Below, piece by piece: positions 1 to 7,712 of a stretch of DNA of 64,000 nucleotides. The stretch comes from Butyrivibrio sp. VCD2006 (GTDB lineage Bacteria; Bacillota; Clostridia; Lachnospirales; Lachnospiraceae), in contig NZ_AUIX01000002.1 of the NCBI RefSeq assembly GCF_000423925.1, forward strand, positions 224,813-288,812, in the 5' to 3' direction. The notes under the pieces were generated by a model. It had not been told where the DNA came from and did not search any database. It saw nothing but the letters and a program-made list of their open reading frames with translations. The translations under genes were made by a program, and so were the position numbers. The first letter of the stretch is position 1. Each line of letters begins with the position of its first letter.

Positions 1-2
1 AG

Positions 3-140
3 GAGCGCGTAGACGAACTTACAGAGCAGATAAAGAATGCTGGCTACGAGGTTGTAAGCGGTCCCAGAACCACTGGTGATGGATATTATGAATCGTGTAT
101 TGTCGCAATCGAAGGAAATCAGATAGAACTTACGGTGTGA
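3..140 (+). CDS. VOC (glyoxalase-like) family protein, C-terminal end only
   Basis: The reading frame is open from the window edge to a TGA and encodes the last 45 residues of a protein. The visible segment contains [12 protein letters not shown] followed by a short strand ending in IELTV. This is the usual last beta-alpha-beta unit of vicinal-oxygen-chelate proteins, where the G-D-G-Y-Y-E stretch precedes the final metal-ligand strand. The N-terminal module and the start are outside the window, so substrate and metal cannot be judged. The family covers glyoxalase I, dioxygenases and fosfomycin or bleomycin resistance proteins; small single-gene forms like this are usually of unknown role. 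Confidence 0.75.
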   Translation, partial: ERVDELTEQIKNAGYEVVSGPRTTGDGYYESCIVAIEGNQIELTV

Positions 141-286
141 TATATAAGGATAAGTCAATAGAATCGTCCCCCTGACTCATAAGAGGTGGAGCGGCGTGCT
201 TTTACGGTGGCAAGATTCTTGAAGAGATACCTTCGGGTAAGCAGGATATACTTCTAATTAATGGATAGAAAAAGGAGGAGGCAGAA

Positions 287-769
287 ATGGTTGATGAAAA
301 AGTTTATAACGCGCTTAAAGTCAAGGGCTTTGGTGATCGAATCACTGAGCATAAGGAAACTATAGACACAGTCGAGCATGCCGCGCAGCAGATAGGCTGC
401 AGCGAAGCTGAGATTGCCAAGACACTCTCTTTTATTGTGGACGAAAAACCGGTTGTGGTAGTTATGGCCGGAGATGGCCGCGTGAACAGTTCGAAGTTCA
501 AGGCGCAGTTTCACACCAAGCCCAGCATGGTTCCAAGGGACCGCGTTGAAGAGCTTATCGGCTTCCTCCCCGGCGGAGTATGTCCCTTTGGCGTAGATAA
601 GAGCATTCCGGTTTGGCTGGACGTTTCCATGAAGAGATTTGACTACGTTCACCCGGCAGCAGGTAACGAGTTCACATCAGTGACACTGTCACCTGAAGAA
701 CTGCAAACTGCTTCGGATGCTATTGGCTGGTGCGATGTCTGTAAGGGATGGGAAGATGAGTCGAAGTAA
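287..769 (+). CDS. ybaK: YbaK/EbsC-type aminoacyl-tRNA deacylase
   Basis: The 160-residue product matches the stand-alone YbaK/ProX-like editing domain, which hydrolyses mischarged aminoacyl-tRNA (classically Cys-tRNA-Pro) in the cytoplasm. Supporting features are the AKTLSFIVDEKPVVVVMAGD strand region, the lysine-containing NSSKFKA segment, the GFLPGGVCPFG glycine loop (about residues 97-107) and the GNEFTSVTLSPEEL segment. The C-terminal WCDVCKGWE tail is common in clostridial members. An AAAGGAGGAGG ribosome site lies 6-7 bases before the ATG. The last 14 bases overlap the next gene, so the two are probably translationally coupled. A relic of a second copy of this 3' end lies at 2879-2962. 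A proS gene with its own editing domain is at 22461. Confidence 0.9.
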   Translation: MVDEKVYNALKVKGFGDRITEHKETIDTVEHAAQQIGCSEAEIAKTLSFIVDEKPVVVVMAGDGRVNSSKFKAQFHTKPSMVPRDRVEELIGFLPGGVCPFGVDKSIPVWLDVSMKRFDYVHPAAGNEFTSVTLSPEELQTASDAIGWCDVCKGWEDESK

Positions 770-1514
770 GGCTATCATTTTTTATCTATCTGGCGCATTA
801 GGGCAGATTGGCCTCGTATGTATGGCGGTGTTCTTACTTAGAATTAATGGCATAATAGTTGATTACACTACGCCCCTTGGAATGCTTGCCATTGCTGTCG
901 GAGGCATATCTTCAGCGCTGTGGGGAACGATTTTTTCTATAAAATACAGGAACATAAAAGTAGCCAAGATACTTAAGGACTTCTTCAATATAGTGCAAAG
1001 TCCCAGATTTTATCTGATTGCATTTTTGTTCCTATTTTTGGACTTCTTTTCACTGCTTTGGGGAGGCGGTCTTAAAATCTCAACCTGGTATGTGCCGATT
1101 ATCCTGTTTATGAAGGCGATTGTGTTCGGCGGAATTGAGGAGATTGGCTGGAGATACTTTTTTCAGCCGGCGCTGCAGGAGCGACTTGGCTATGTGGCTT
1201 CAACCCTGTGTACTTTTGTCGCGTGGGGGATTTGGCATTTTGTTTACTTTTACGTTGAAGGAACATTAGCGGTGGTAGACCCGGTTCCATTTTTAATAGG
1301 ACTACTGGTCAACTGCTTTATATTGTCCACCATCTTCAATGTGTCAGGAAGCTTGTGGCTGTGCGTTATGACGCATGCGCTGATAAATGTGTTCTCACAG
1401 CTTGCAGTGGGTGGAAATGCATATGTTTCCTACGTTTGCAAGGTGGTGATTGTGGCTATTGCCATTGTGCTGAGCACGAAGAGGAATTTGGACAAAGTTG
1501 GTAGCCTACGGTGA
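756..1514 (+). CDS. CPBP family intramembrane metalloprotease
   Basis: This is a polytopic membrane protein of about 252 residues with the CPBP (CAAX protease / bacteriocin-processing, 'Abi') signature: an EEIGWR motif (EExxxR) followed by an FVAWGIWHFVYF segment carrying the second-motif histidine. Family members are intramembrane glutamate/histidine-dependent proteases; bacterial roles include bacteriocin self-immunity, and the substrate here is unknown. I chose the ATG at 756 because it begins the hydrophobic SRSKAIIFYLSG segment and has a GGGATGGGAAG ribosome site, all inside the end of ybaK. An upstream ATG at 717 would only add residues from the wrong frame of ybaK. A second CPBP gene is at 29509. 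Confidence 0.85.
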   Translation: MSRSKAIIFYLSGALGQIGLVCMAVFLLRINGIIVDYTTPLGMLAIAVGGISSALWGTIFSIKYRNIKVAKILKDFFNIVQSPRFYLIAFLFLFLDFFSLLWGGGLKISTWYVPIILFMKAIVFGGIEEIGWRYFFQPALQERLGYVASTLCTFVAWGIWHFVYFYVEGTLAVVDPVPFLIGLLVNCFILSTIFNVSGSLWLCVMTHALINVFSQLAVGGNAYVSYVCKVVIVAIAIVLSTKRNLDKVGSLR

Positions 1515-1560
1515 TATAGCTGGAAGCGACATATATTTATTATTTGAGAAAAATAGTGTA

Positions 1561-1751
1561 ATTGGTACCCATTTTCCTCTAATATGAACGACTTTAGAAT
1601 CCATTTTTTTATCAGAGAGCAGATATTTTATCATTGGTACCCATAATTATGCTAAATAGGGGTACCAATGAGTGAAAATGCCTATAACAGTAAAAATCAT
1701 AAGAATTATCCAGCTAAAAACTGGCTAAAACCCACTTAAAAGGGTACCAAT
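1561..1751. repeat. Four copies of ATTGGTACCC in inverted arrangement
   Basis: The gap between the CPBP gene and the next acetyltransferase holds four perfect 10-base copies of ATTGGTACCC. Two are direct (1561-1570, 1633-1642) and two inverted (1660-1669, 1742-1751). Copies two and three form a hairpin with a 17-base loop, and the outer pair could enclose it. The inverted copies continue into similar AATGA(G/A)T(G/A)AAAA flanks. This could be a multi-site operator or a remnant of a mobile palindrome. No protein is identified that would bind it. Confidence 0.75.
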
Positions 1752-1790
1752 GAATAAAAACAGCCACTGCTGTAAAACATAGGAGGAGTC

Positions 1791-2327
1791 ATGAAAAGAG
1801 TTATTGAAACAGAAAGACTTATTTTAAGGACGGTTACTGTAGACGATGCTGAGGCGGTTTACAAGTGGGCATCGGATCCGGATGTAAGCAAGTATATGAT
1901 ATATGCTCTTCACAAGAGTATAGATGATACGAAGGAATGGCTTAAATCCAGGGATATTGATGGCGAGGATGAATTCGATCTGGGATTTGTTTTAAAGGAA
2001 ACAGGTGAACTTATAGGCCAGGGTGGAATCTTTTACAAGGAAGAGAATGATGCCTGGATGATCGGATACAACCTGCGAAAAGAGTACTGGGGACAGGGAC
2101 TTGTTCCCGAGGCCATGAAGGCCATAATCGATTATGTAAATAAAGAAAAGGGCATCAAAAGAATAATTGGTGACTTTGCGATAGAAAACAGCAAGAGCAG
2201 GAGAGTTATGGAAAAGCTTGGAATGACCTATTGGAAGGATTACCAGTACACAAAGCTTGACGGTAGCGCTACCTTTGATGCCTACATGTATAAAAGAGAG
2301 TTTGATCAGACAGCGGCCGACATTTAA
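1791..2327 (+). CDS. GNAT family N-acetyltransferase, RimJ/RimL type
   Basis: The 178-residue protein has the Acetyltransf_3 layout: IETERLILRTVTVDDAEAVY at the N-terminus, a GELIGQGGIFY strand, and an acetyl-CoA pyrophosphate loop around YWGQGLVPEAM (about residues 103-113), followed by the NSKSRRVMEKLGM helix typical of the RimJ/RimL branch. It would transfer acetyl from acetyl-CoA to an amine, often a protein N-terminus; the acceptor is unknown. AGGAGGAG precedes the ATG by 4-5 bases. It starts 40 bases after the last GGTACC repeat, so that repeat block is in its promoter or leader. Confidence 0.88.
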   Translation: MKRVIETERLILRTVTVDDAEAVYKWASDPDVSKYMIYALHKSIDDTKEWLKSRDIDGEDEFDLGFVLKETGELIGQGGIFYKEENDAWMIGYNLRKEYWGQGLVPEAMKAIIDYVNKEKGIKRIIGDFAIENSKSRRVMEKLGMTYWKDYQYTKLDGSATFDAYMYKREFDQTAADI

Positions 2328-2332
2328 GAGAA

Positions 2333-2379
2333 GTAGGCTATTTAAAAAAAAGCAGGCTATTTAAGAAAGGTAGGCTATA
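2333..2379 (+). repeat. Short tandem repeat after a stop codon
   Basis: Immediately after the acetyltransferase stop, the unit (G)TAGGCTATTTAA or GCAGGCTATTTAAG occurs about three times with small differences. It is non-coding and sits between two co-directional acetyltransferase genes. It resembles other short reiterations just past stop codons in this window. Confidence 0.6.
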
Positions 2380-2399
2380 AGAGATGAGGAGAATGAAAA

Positions 2400-2843
2400 A
2401 TGGAAAAATTTGTTGTGAGTAAATGCGGGGATATTGATGCAATTAAGGAACTTTTCAAGGAGTATTCGACAATTAAAGGAGCAGAGAGCTGCTTTGTCTC
2501 CTTTGATAAAGAGCTTGCAGATTTAGAAGGCTTCTACAGTGGCGGCGCTCTTCTTTGCGGCTGCGAAGATGATAAGCCGGTTGCCTGCGTTGCAGTCAAA
2601 AAGGTTGATGATAAGACCTGTGAAGCTAAGCGACTTTTCATAAAGCCCGAGCACCGTGGAAAAGGCTATGCAAGGGTTATGCTGAACGCGATGCTTGATA
2701 AGGCAAGAGAACTAGGATTCGGCGAGGTTGTGTTTACAACTAAGCCTTCTGTGATGAAGATAGGATATGAGCTATATAAGCGCATGGGATTTGAAGAGAC
2801 AGGAGAAGAGGATGGCGTTGTGAGCATGAGGATGGCGCTGTGA
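2400..2843 (+). CDS. GNAT family N-acetyltransferase
   Basis: The 147-residue protein is a compact GNAT. A central strand (ACVAVKKVDDKTCEAKRLFI) leads into the acetyl-CoA loop with EHRGKGYARVMLNAML (Q/RxxGxG/A form, about residues 87-102), and the chain ends with YKRMGFEE. The AKRLFI-PEHRGKGYA pattern is typical of single-domain GNATs annotated from clostridia without a known substrate. GATGAGGAG lies upstream of the ATG. It belongs to a run of co-directional acetyltransferase genes (1791, 2400, 2952) that may share a transcript. Confidence 0.87.
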   Translation: MEKFVVSKCGDIDAIKELFKEYSTIKGAESCFVSFDKELADLEGFYSGGALLCGCEDDKPVACVAVKKVDDKTCEAKRLFIKPEHRGKGYARVMLNAMLDKARELGFGEVVFTTKPSVMKIGYELYKRMGFEETGEEDGVVSMRMAL

Positions 2844-2878
2844 GAAAATCAATAGCGCTACGGTAATTATTGTAAGCG

Positions 2879-2962
2879 ACGTTGTCACCTGAAGAACTGC
2901 AAACAGCTTCAGATGGTGCTAGCTGGTGCGATGTCTGCAAAGGATGGAAAGATGAATTTTAG
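2879..2962 (+). pseudogene. Relic of the 3' end of a ybaK-like gene
   Basis: Twenty-seven codons ending in TAG encode LSPEELQTASD followed by WCDVCKGW. This is nearly the same as the C-terminus of the YbaK protein at 287-769, and the DNA is also closely similar to 686-766. Nothing matching the rest of ybaK lies upstream; the preceding sequence is the end of an unrelated acetyltransferase. As at the intact locus, the next gene starts inside this tail at the same relative position, using GGATGGAAAG as ribosome site. It is probably a partial duplication or what remains of a deleted copy. Confidence 0.8.
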
Positions 2963-3428
2963 AGAAATATGTAAAGCTGATGATGAAGCTCTTGCCCACA
3001 TCATCAGAACCAACTTAAAAGCGCATAAACTTGATATTCCCGGAACTGTATATTTTGACAGTAACCTTGATCATCTAAGCGATTTTTATCTTGGAGACAA
3101 GACGGAAAGGTTTTACTTTATTGCGCTTGAAGATGAGGAAGTGGTTGGTGGTATCGGCCTTGCCAGGTTCGAATTCTTTGATGATTGTGCCGAACTTCAA
3201 AAGCTATACCTTGCCGATAGCGTTAAGGGCAGTGGAATTGGATATATCTTGATCAGCATGATCGAGGATAAGGCCAGGGAGCTTGGATATAAACAAATGT
3301 ATCTTGAGACTCATACGAACCTTGCCACGGCCATTCATGTTTATGAGAAGAGTGGCTATAAAGAGATTGAGAAACCTGCAGGGGTAGTCCATGCAACAAT
3401 GGACAGATTTTTTATCAAGAAATTATAA
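2952..3428 (+). CDS. GNAT family N-acetyltransferase
   Basis: The 158-residue protein has a GNAT core: the strand GGIGLARFEFFDDCAELQKLYL, the acetyl-CoA loop VKGSGIGYILISMIEDKAREL, and the terminal NLATAIHVYEKSGYKEIEK. This arrangement is close to the putative glutathione- or phosphinothricin-type small GNATs; the acceptor is unknown. The start at 2952 is preferred over an in-frame ATG at 2913 because the extra residues would come from an alternate frame of the ybaK relic and the family normally begins near the IR motif. The initiation region lies entirely within that relic. Confidence 0.87.
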   Translation: MNFREICKADDEALAHIIRTNLKAHKLDIPGTVYFDSNLDHLSDFYLGDKTERFYFIALEDEEVVGGIGLARFEFFDDCAELQKLYLADSVKGSGIGYILISMIEDKARELGYKQMYLETHTNLATAIHVYEKSGYKEIEKPAGVVHATMDRFFIKKL

Positions 3429-3502
3429 GCTGCAATTTTACGGACGGTAATTATGGGTTTATGAAAAAAGTTGATTCAGAAATAACATGTTGGGGATAGA
3501 GG

Positions 3503-5488
3503 ATGAATATACAGGATATCAATTGCGTAGCACGGAGCTCCGAAGGTGAGCATAGCGATTATTATTCATGCGATAAATATGGACTAAAGATTGTATTATC
3601 CGATGAAAAGGATGATGCGAACGGTTTTTATACTGATGTGAAGGTGGGGATAACCAACACCTCAAAAGAAGATTTTAATGGGGTTATACACTTGAAATTT
3701 ATGGCCGATGATGAGAACCCCAAGTTCTTTATGCCGGGATTAATGTACAACACCAATACCGCAGACAAGCCATCTTCCGGTCGAAAGGCGTTCCCTAGAA
3801 TAAAAAGAAATCCCGAAGGAATGCCGGAATCTCAATACTTTATGACAAGGAGTGACAGGCTGGCTGAACCTGTAAGCCTGGTTTTTTCTTTGGGAAAAGT
3901 GAAAGGAATTGCCGCTCCTCCATACTGGGTATGTGAAAATGGTAAATCCGTTCCGGTATCATGTGAAGAGGGTGTGAAAAAAACTGAAGGCGCAGAATTC
4001 GTGCAGTATGGCGGTTTTAGCTGCAATATAAATGATAATGGAAAAGTGAGCGTGGGCTATACACTTGGCTACGAGGATGCTCCATGGCTTTTCGTTCAGA
4101 CAGCAACTGTGCTTGAGAGGAGAGCAGTCGATAAAAAGAATTCATTTTGTATAAAGGCCGGTGAGACTATAGAATTTTCCATCATCATTTATGACTACGA
4201 GGGAGAGGATGAACGTGCGATATACAGGGCCTTGACGCATACTTATGAGTGCTTTCATGAAGCTCCAAGAACCATTAAGGGTATGGATAGCGAAAAGGCA
4301 CTTACCCTTTTGAGCGGTGCCATAAGAGATAATGCGTGGCTTGAAGACGAGAAAATGTACTCGGGATTTGTATATGACAGGGAAGAACCAAGATATAACA
4401 AGATTGGATCTCTTTCCTGGACGAATGGATTATCTGTTGCTGTTCCAATGCTTTTTGCCGCAAACAGCATACAAGATGAAAAGGCCAGAAGACAGAGTCT
4501 TGAATTTATTGATAATGTGGTCCGGAACAGTTTTAATCCGAATTCTAATCTTCTGTATGATGCCGTGGATGATGGCAAATGGTCTGTTCGTGGATGGTGG
4601 TACAACGGAATGCACAGCGGCGGACACAGCGCATATTTAAACGGGCAGGCGGTTTACTATATTCTCAAAGCATATCTGTCAGAAAAGAATGAACACAATA
4701 TAGTACATGATGACTGGATCACATTTGTTGTCCCCGTGATACGTAAAATGAATTCTGAAATGAATTCCGATCACGAATATCCCTTCTCTTTTTCAGAGAA
4801 TACCGGCGCAGGTCTTGAATATGATTCGATGGGCGGCGCATGGTGTCTTACTGCAACGGCTCTATACGAATTTGTTACAGGGGATACGGAATATCTGGAT
4901 GCTTTGAAGAAGAGTGAGCAGCACTATTATGATGCGTATGTAGTTAAGTGCGAATGTTATGGTGGGCCGCTCGATACTGATAAAGCTGTGGATGATGAAG
5001 GAATCCTGGCATATGTTCGCGCATTAAGAATACTTCATGAAATCACAAAAGAAGACTATCTTTTGGAACATATGAAATTTGCATTGTATTACGAATGCAG
5101 CTTTAAGCTTTCATACAATACGCCGGTTTCTGTGATGCCCTTAAGTAAGATTGGATGGTCTTCATGTGGCGGAAGTATTACCTCTACTGCCAATCCGCAT
5201 ATCCATCCAATGTCCAGCACGATCATACCGGAGATGAGATATTACGTTGATGCCTCAGGTGACAAATACATGAAGGAAAGGCTTGAAGATACAGTAAAAT
5301 GGAGCCTTCAGACATTTAATACCTATGACAAAGAATACGGTTACGGAGAACCCGGATGGATGTCGGAGAGGTTCTGTTTCTGCCAGGGGCTTTTGACAGA
5401 GAAGTATCCTGACGGCTCTCCTGCTAGCACCTGGTTTGCACTGATGCCATGGGCTTCTGCAAGTATTATTGAGGGGCTGGCTTTTTAA
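3503..5488 (+). CDS. Large unknown protein, possibly with an (alpha/alpha) toroid domain
   Basis: The 661-residue product has no signal peptide and no family motif I can name with confidence. Residues 1-230 look beta-rich, like a carbohydrate-binding or beta-sandwich module. From about residue 255 to the end the chain alternates helices with aromatic- and glycine-rich turns (GSLSWTNGLSVAVPML, RGWWYNGMHSGGHSAYLNGQ, GGAWCLTATALYEF, ASTWFALMPWASASIIEGLA). That pattern is seen in six-hairpin glycosidases and related lyases. Acidic residues occur near the loops, but no catalytic pair can be assigned. A GGGGATAGAGG site precedes the ATG. The cell location is predicted cytoplasmic. A carbohydrate-active role is an inference only. 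Confidence 0.75.
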   Translation: MNIQDINCVARSSEGEHSDYYSCDKYGLKIVLSDEKDDANGFYTDVKVGITNTSKEDFNGVIHLKFMADDENPKFFMPGLMYNTNTADKPSSGRKAFPRIKRNPEGMPESQYFMTRSDRLAEPVSLVFSLGKVKGIAAPPYWVCENGKSVPVSCEEGVKKTEGAEFVQYGGFSCNINDNGKVSVGYTLGYEDAPWLFVQTATVLERRAVDKKNSFCIKAGETIEFSIIIYDYEGEDERAIYRALTHTYECFHEAPRTIKGMDSEKALTLLSGAIRDNAWLEDEKMYSGFVYDREEPRYNKIGSLSWTNGLSVAVPMLFAANSIQDEKARRQSLEFIDNVVRNSFNPNSNLLYDAVDDGKWSVRGWWYNGMHSGGHSAYLNGQAVYYILKAYLSEKNEHNIVHDDWITFVVPVIRKMNSEMNSDHEYPFSFSENTGAGLEYDSMGGAWCLTATALYEFVTGDTEYLDALKKSEQHYYDAYVVKCECYGGPLDTDKAVDDEGILAYVRALRILHEITKEDYLLEHMKFALYYECSFKLSYNTPVSVMPLSKIGWSSCGGSITSTANPHIHPMSSTIIPEMRYYVDASGDKYMKERLEDTVKWSLQTFNTYDKEYGYGEPGWMSERFCFCQGLLTEKYPDGSPASTWFALMPWASASIIEGLAF

Positions 5489-5548
5489 AAAGTAAATCAG
5501 GAGTAAGGGGGAAATGTCATCACGACAGATATAGAGAGGAGGGAAATT

Positions 5549-5752
5549 ATGGGGAATCCACCTGAAATATCAGAGTCAACAATTGAAGAGCGCAGAGAAT
5601 ATATAAAGAAAAGATTTCCATGCATTGCCGACTGTGACATGTGTGGTCTTTGCAAAGTTTTTCATGGGAAAGATGCTGAAACGGCCTATGCGGATTACAT
5701 ACAGGGGAACAGGTCGTTTTTGGAAGTTTCAGAAGACTATCGGAGGGTATGA
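5549..5752 (+). CDS. Small CxxCxxC protein of unknown function
   Basis: The gene encodes 67 residues with a strong GAGGAGGG ribosome site. The middle holds CDMCGLCKVFHGKD, a tight C-x2-C-x2-C cluster, followed by ETAYADYIQGNRSFLEVSEDYR. The cysteines could bind zinc or another metal. Short proteins of this form occur in Firmicutes but I know of no assigned role. It is separated from the next membrane-protein gene by only 3 bases, suggesting co-expression. Confidence 0.75.
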   Translation: MGNPPEISESTIEERREYIKKRFPCIADCDMCGLCKVFHGKDAETAYADYIQGNRSFLEVSEDYRRV

Positions 5753-5755
5753 CAA

Positions 5756-6238
5756 ATGATTAGTGTAATAGTTTTGGTAATGATATGTTTGGGGTTTCTT
5801 TTTGCTTCTATTATGGCAGGAAAAGCTGAGCCATCAGCTAAAACCAGGAAAGTAACTGATGGAATCAGAAAACTTTTATTAGCTGCTCCGGTCATAGTAG
5901 CTCTTATCTTCGCTGTGCTTTTTTGCACAGTCTTAAAAGGACGATTGATAGAGAGAACTTCGCATGCACTTATAGTTCTTTGCTTATGGCTTTATGGAAG
6001 CGCTTTTTATGTTAATGTCCTAAAATTCTTCAAAAACAAAAGCATATTGATTTTAAGTATCCTGTGGATGATCGTGTCAGTTGCATTTGCGATATTCCTT
6101 ACACCTTTGGACAGATACTGCGATGTTATGTTTGCATCTATTCATGAGTTTACTTATGTTTTGGGCGGCGTAATGATCGCTCTTTGGTATTTTGCTATTG
6201 TTAGAAACCATGGGAGTCAAACCAGAGTGTGTGAATGA
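5756..6238 (+). CDS. Four-helix membrane protein of unknown function
   Basis: The 160-residue protein has about four predicted transmembrane segments: MISVIVLVMICLGFLFASIM, LLLAAPVIVALIFAVLFCTV, the ALIVLCLWLYGSAFYV region and ILILSILWMIVSVAFAIFL, with a further hydrophobic stretch near the C-terminus. There are no catalytic motifs. It follows the small CxxCxxC protein by 3 bases, so the two probably share a transcript. Its stop is only about 25 bases before the first tandem hairpin array. Confidence 0.75.
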   Translation: MISVIVLVMICLGFLFASIMAGKAEPSAKTRKVTDGIRKLLLAAPVIVALIFAVLFCTVLKGRLIERTSHALIVLCLWLYGSAFYVNVLKFFKNKSILILSILWMIVSVAFAIFLTPLDRYCDVMFASIHEFTYVLGGVMIALWYFAIVRNHGSQTRVCE

Positions 6239-6263
6239 AGTTAAAGTTCAAAATTTACAAAAA

Positions 6264-6657
6264 GTCGTGCAGCCGGACAAGCTTCATAGAGTAAATGCTA
6301 CACGACAAAGCTTGATATTTGTGAAAAGACGTGCAGCCGGACAAGCTTCATAGAGTAAATGCTACACGACAAAGCTTAATATTTGTGAAAAGACGTGTAG
6401 ACGGACAAACTTTAGAGAGTAAAACCTACATGTCAAAATGAATAATTTGAAAAAAGACATGTAATCCTATATGCCCTATAAGAGGAATACTACTTGTCAA
6501 AGATAACAATCAGCAACAAGGCAAGTAGTTCGACACGCCCCATAAGAGGAATACTACTTGCCCAAAGATGAGAATCAGCAAAAAGACAAGTAGTCAGGCA
6601 CGTCCCATAAGAGAAATACTACTTGTCCAAATTCAAACTTTATAGAAAGACAAGTAA
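6264..6657 (-). repeat. Tandem hairpin array 1 (strict 64-nt period)
   Basis: Six complete inverted repeats and a seventh left arm start at 6264, 6328, 6392, 6456, 6520, 6585 and 6649. Left arms have the form GACNNGTAG and right arms CTACNNGTC, about 25 bases apart; hairpins are separated by A-rich 21-base linkers on the plus strand. Read on the minus strand, each hairpin is followed by a T-run. Arms drift along the array (ACGTG, then CATG, then CAAG). Some changes are compensated within one hairpin: GGCAAGTAG with CTACTTGCC at 6520, and GACAAGTAG with CTACTTGTC at 6585. There is no coding potential. The array fills the gap before the ADA-family gene. Confidence 0.85.
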
Positions 6658-6704
6658 CCCACGAACTACAACATAGTTATTTAGAGGAAAATTGAAGAAA
6701 CACC

Positions 6705-7664
6705 ATGCTAGAAGATTCAATTTTTATAGAGGCAATTAAAAATGGCAATTTAGATGTAATTCGGCAATTCCCCAAGGCGGATCTTCATAATCACTTCGTC
6801 CTTGGCGGATGCAGAGAATTCATCCAATCTAAAACAGGCTATGAAATTAAACCTATATCAAAAACACTAAGCTCCATGAGCGAGATGGACGCCTGGAGTG
6901 CACAGTATATTGGCAATCGCTTTAACAGTACGGAGGGGCGAAGGCTCCTGATTGAGGCAACCTTCGAGCAGGCAAGAAAAGACGGAGTAACCATATTGGA
7001 AATCGGTGAAGACGTATGGGGACTTGGCGCTTTTTTCCATGACGATATAGAAGAGCTGATTGCGGCATTTCAGGAAGCAAACGCAAAAATCGCTTCTGAA
7101 ATTGAATTGAGGTTACAGATCGGTCTATCCAGGCATTGCGGGATCGATTACCTGGAAGATTGCCTAAAGCACTTCTGGGGACATAAGGAGTTTTATTCCA
7201 TTGACTTATATGGCGACGAAATGGCGCAGCCTATAGACAAGTTTATTCCAATCTATGAAAAGGCTGCTGAAAATGGCCTTGTTTTAAAGGCCCATGTAGG
7301 TGAATGGGGAACCGCGGAGGATGTAAGAACCGCTGTAGAATTGCTGCATTTACATGAAGTTCAACACGGCATAGCAGCAGTGCTGGATGAAAGTGTTATT
7401 GATTATCTTGCTGAGAAAAAAATCAGGTTAAATATTACTCCTACAAGCAATGTCCTCTTAGGCAGAGTTTCCGATATGAAGGACCATCCCATAGCACAGT
7501 TATACAGAAAAGGAGTAGACGTAACCATAAACTCAGACGATGTACTGATTTTTGATTCTGATGTTTCAAAGGAATATTTACGACTGTACCGGTCGGGGTG
7601 TTTGACAGCTGAGGAGCTGAACGACATTCGATTGAATGGACTTAAGGAAAGAGTGCTCGTATGA
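6705..7664 (+). CDS. Adenosine deaminase family protein
   Basis: The 319-residue protein has the ADA/AMP deaminase metal-site motifs of the amidohydrolase barrel: DLHNHFVLGG near residue 26 (HxH), KAHVGEWG near residue 198 (H, with the catalytic Glu-like E), the HGIAAVLDE segment, and INSDDVLIFDSDVSKEY near residue 277 (the Asp pair). It probably deaminates a purine nucleoside or related aminopurine. Length is close to bacterial add (about 330). The N-terminal strand is slightly divergent and the substrate may not be adenosine. The ATG has only a weak, distant GAGG. A Nudix and an HD phosphohydrolase gene follow, giving a small nucleotide-metabolism cluster. Confidence 0.85.
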   Translation: MLEDSIFIEAIKNGNLDVIRQFPKADLHNHFVLGGCREFIQSKTGYEIKPISKTLSSMSEMDAWSAQYIGNRFNSTEGRRLLIEATFEQARKDGVTILEIGEDVWGLGAFFHDDIEELIAAFQEANAKIASEIELRLQIGLSRHCGIDYLEDCLKHFWGHKEFYSIDLYGDEMAQPIDKFIPIYEKAAENGLVLKAHVGEWGTAEDVRTAVELLHLHEVQHGIAAVLDESVIDYLAEKKIRLNITPTSNVLLGRVSDMKDHPIAQLYRKGVDVTINSDDVLIFDSDVSKEYLRLYRSGCLTAEELNDIRLNGLKERVLV

Positions 7665-7712
7665 GTTAAAGATGAATGCCGGAAGAATTACGAGAATTAA
7701 AGAGGGAACAAT

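Noticed and set aside
6264..6657. CRISPR array
   Set aside because: The periodic repeats resemble CRISPR at first sight, but the conserved parts are short inverted arms, the intervening sequences are similar between units rather than unique, and no cas genes are present. The same applies to the arrays at 17606 and 24846.
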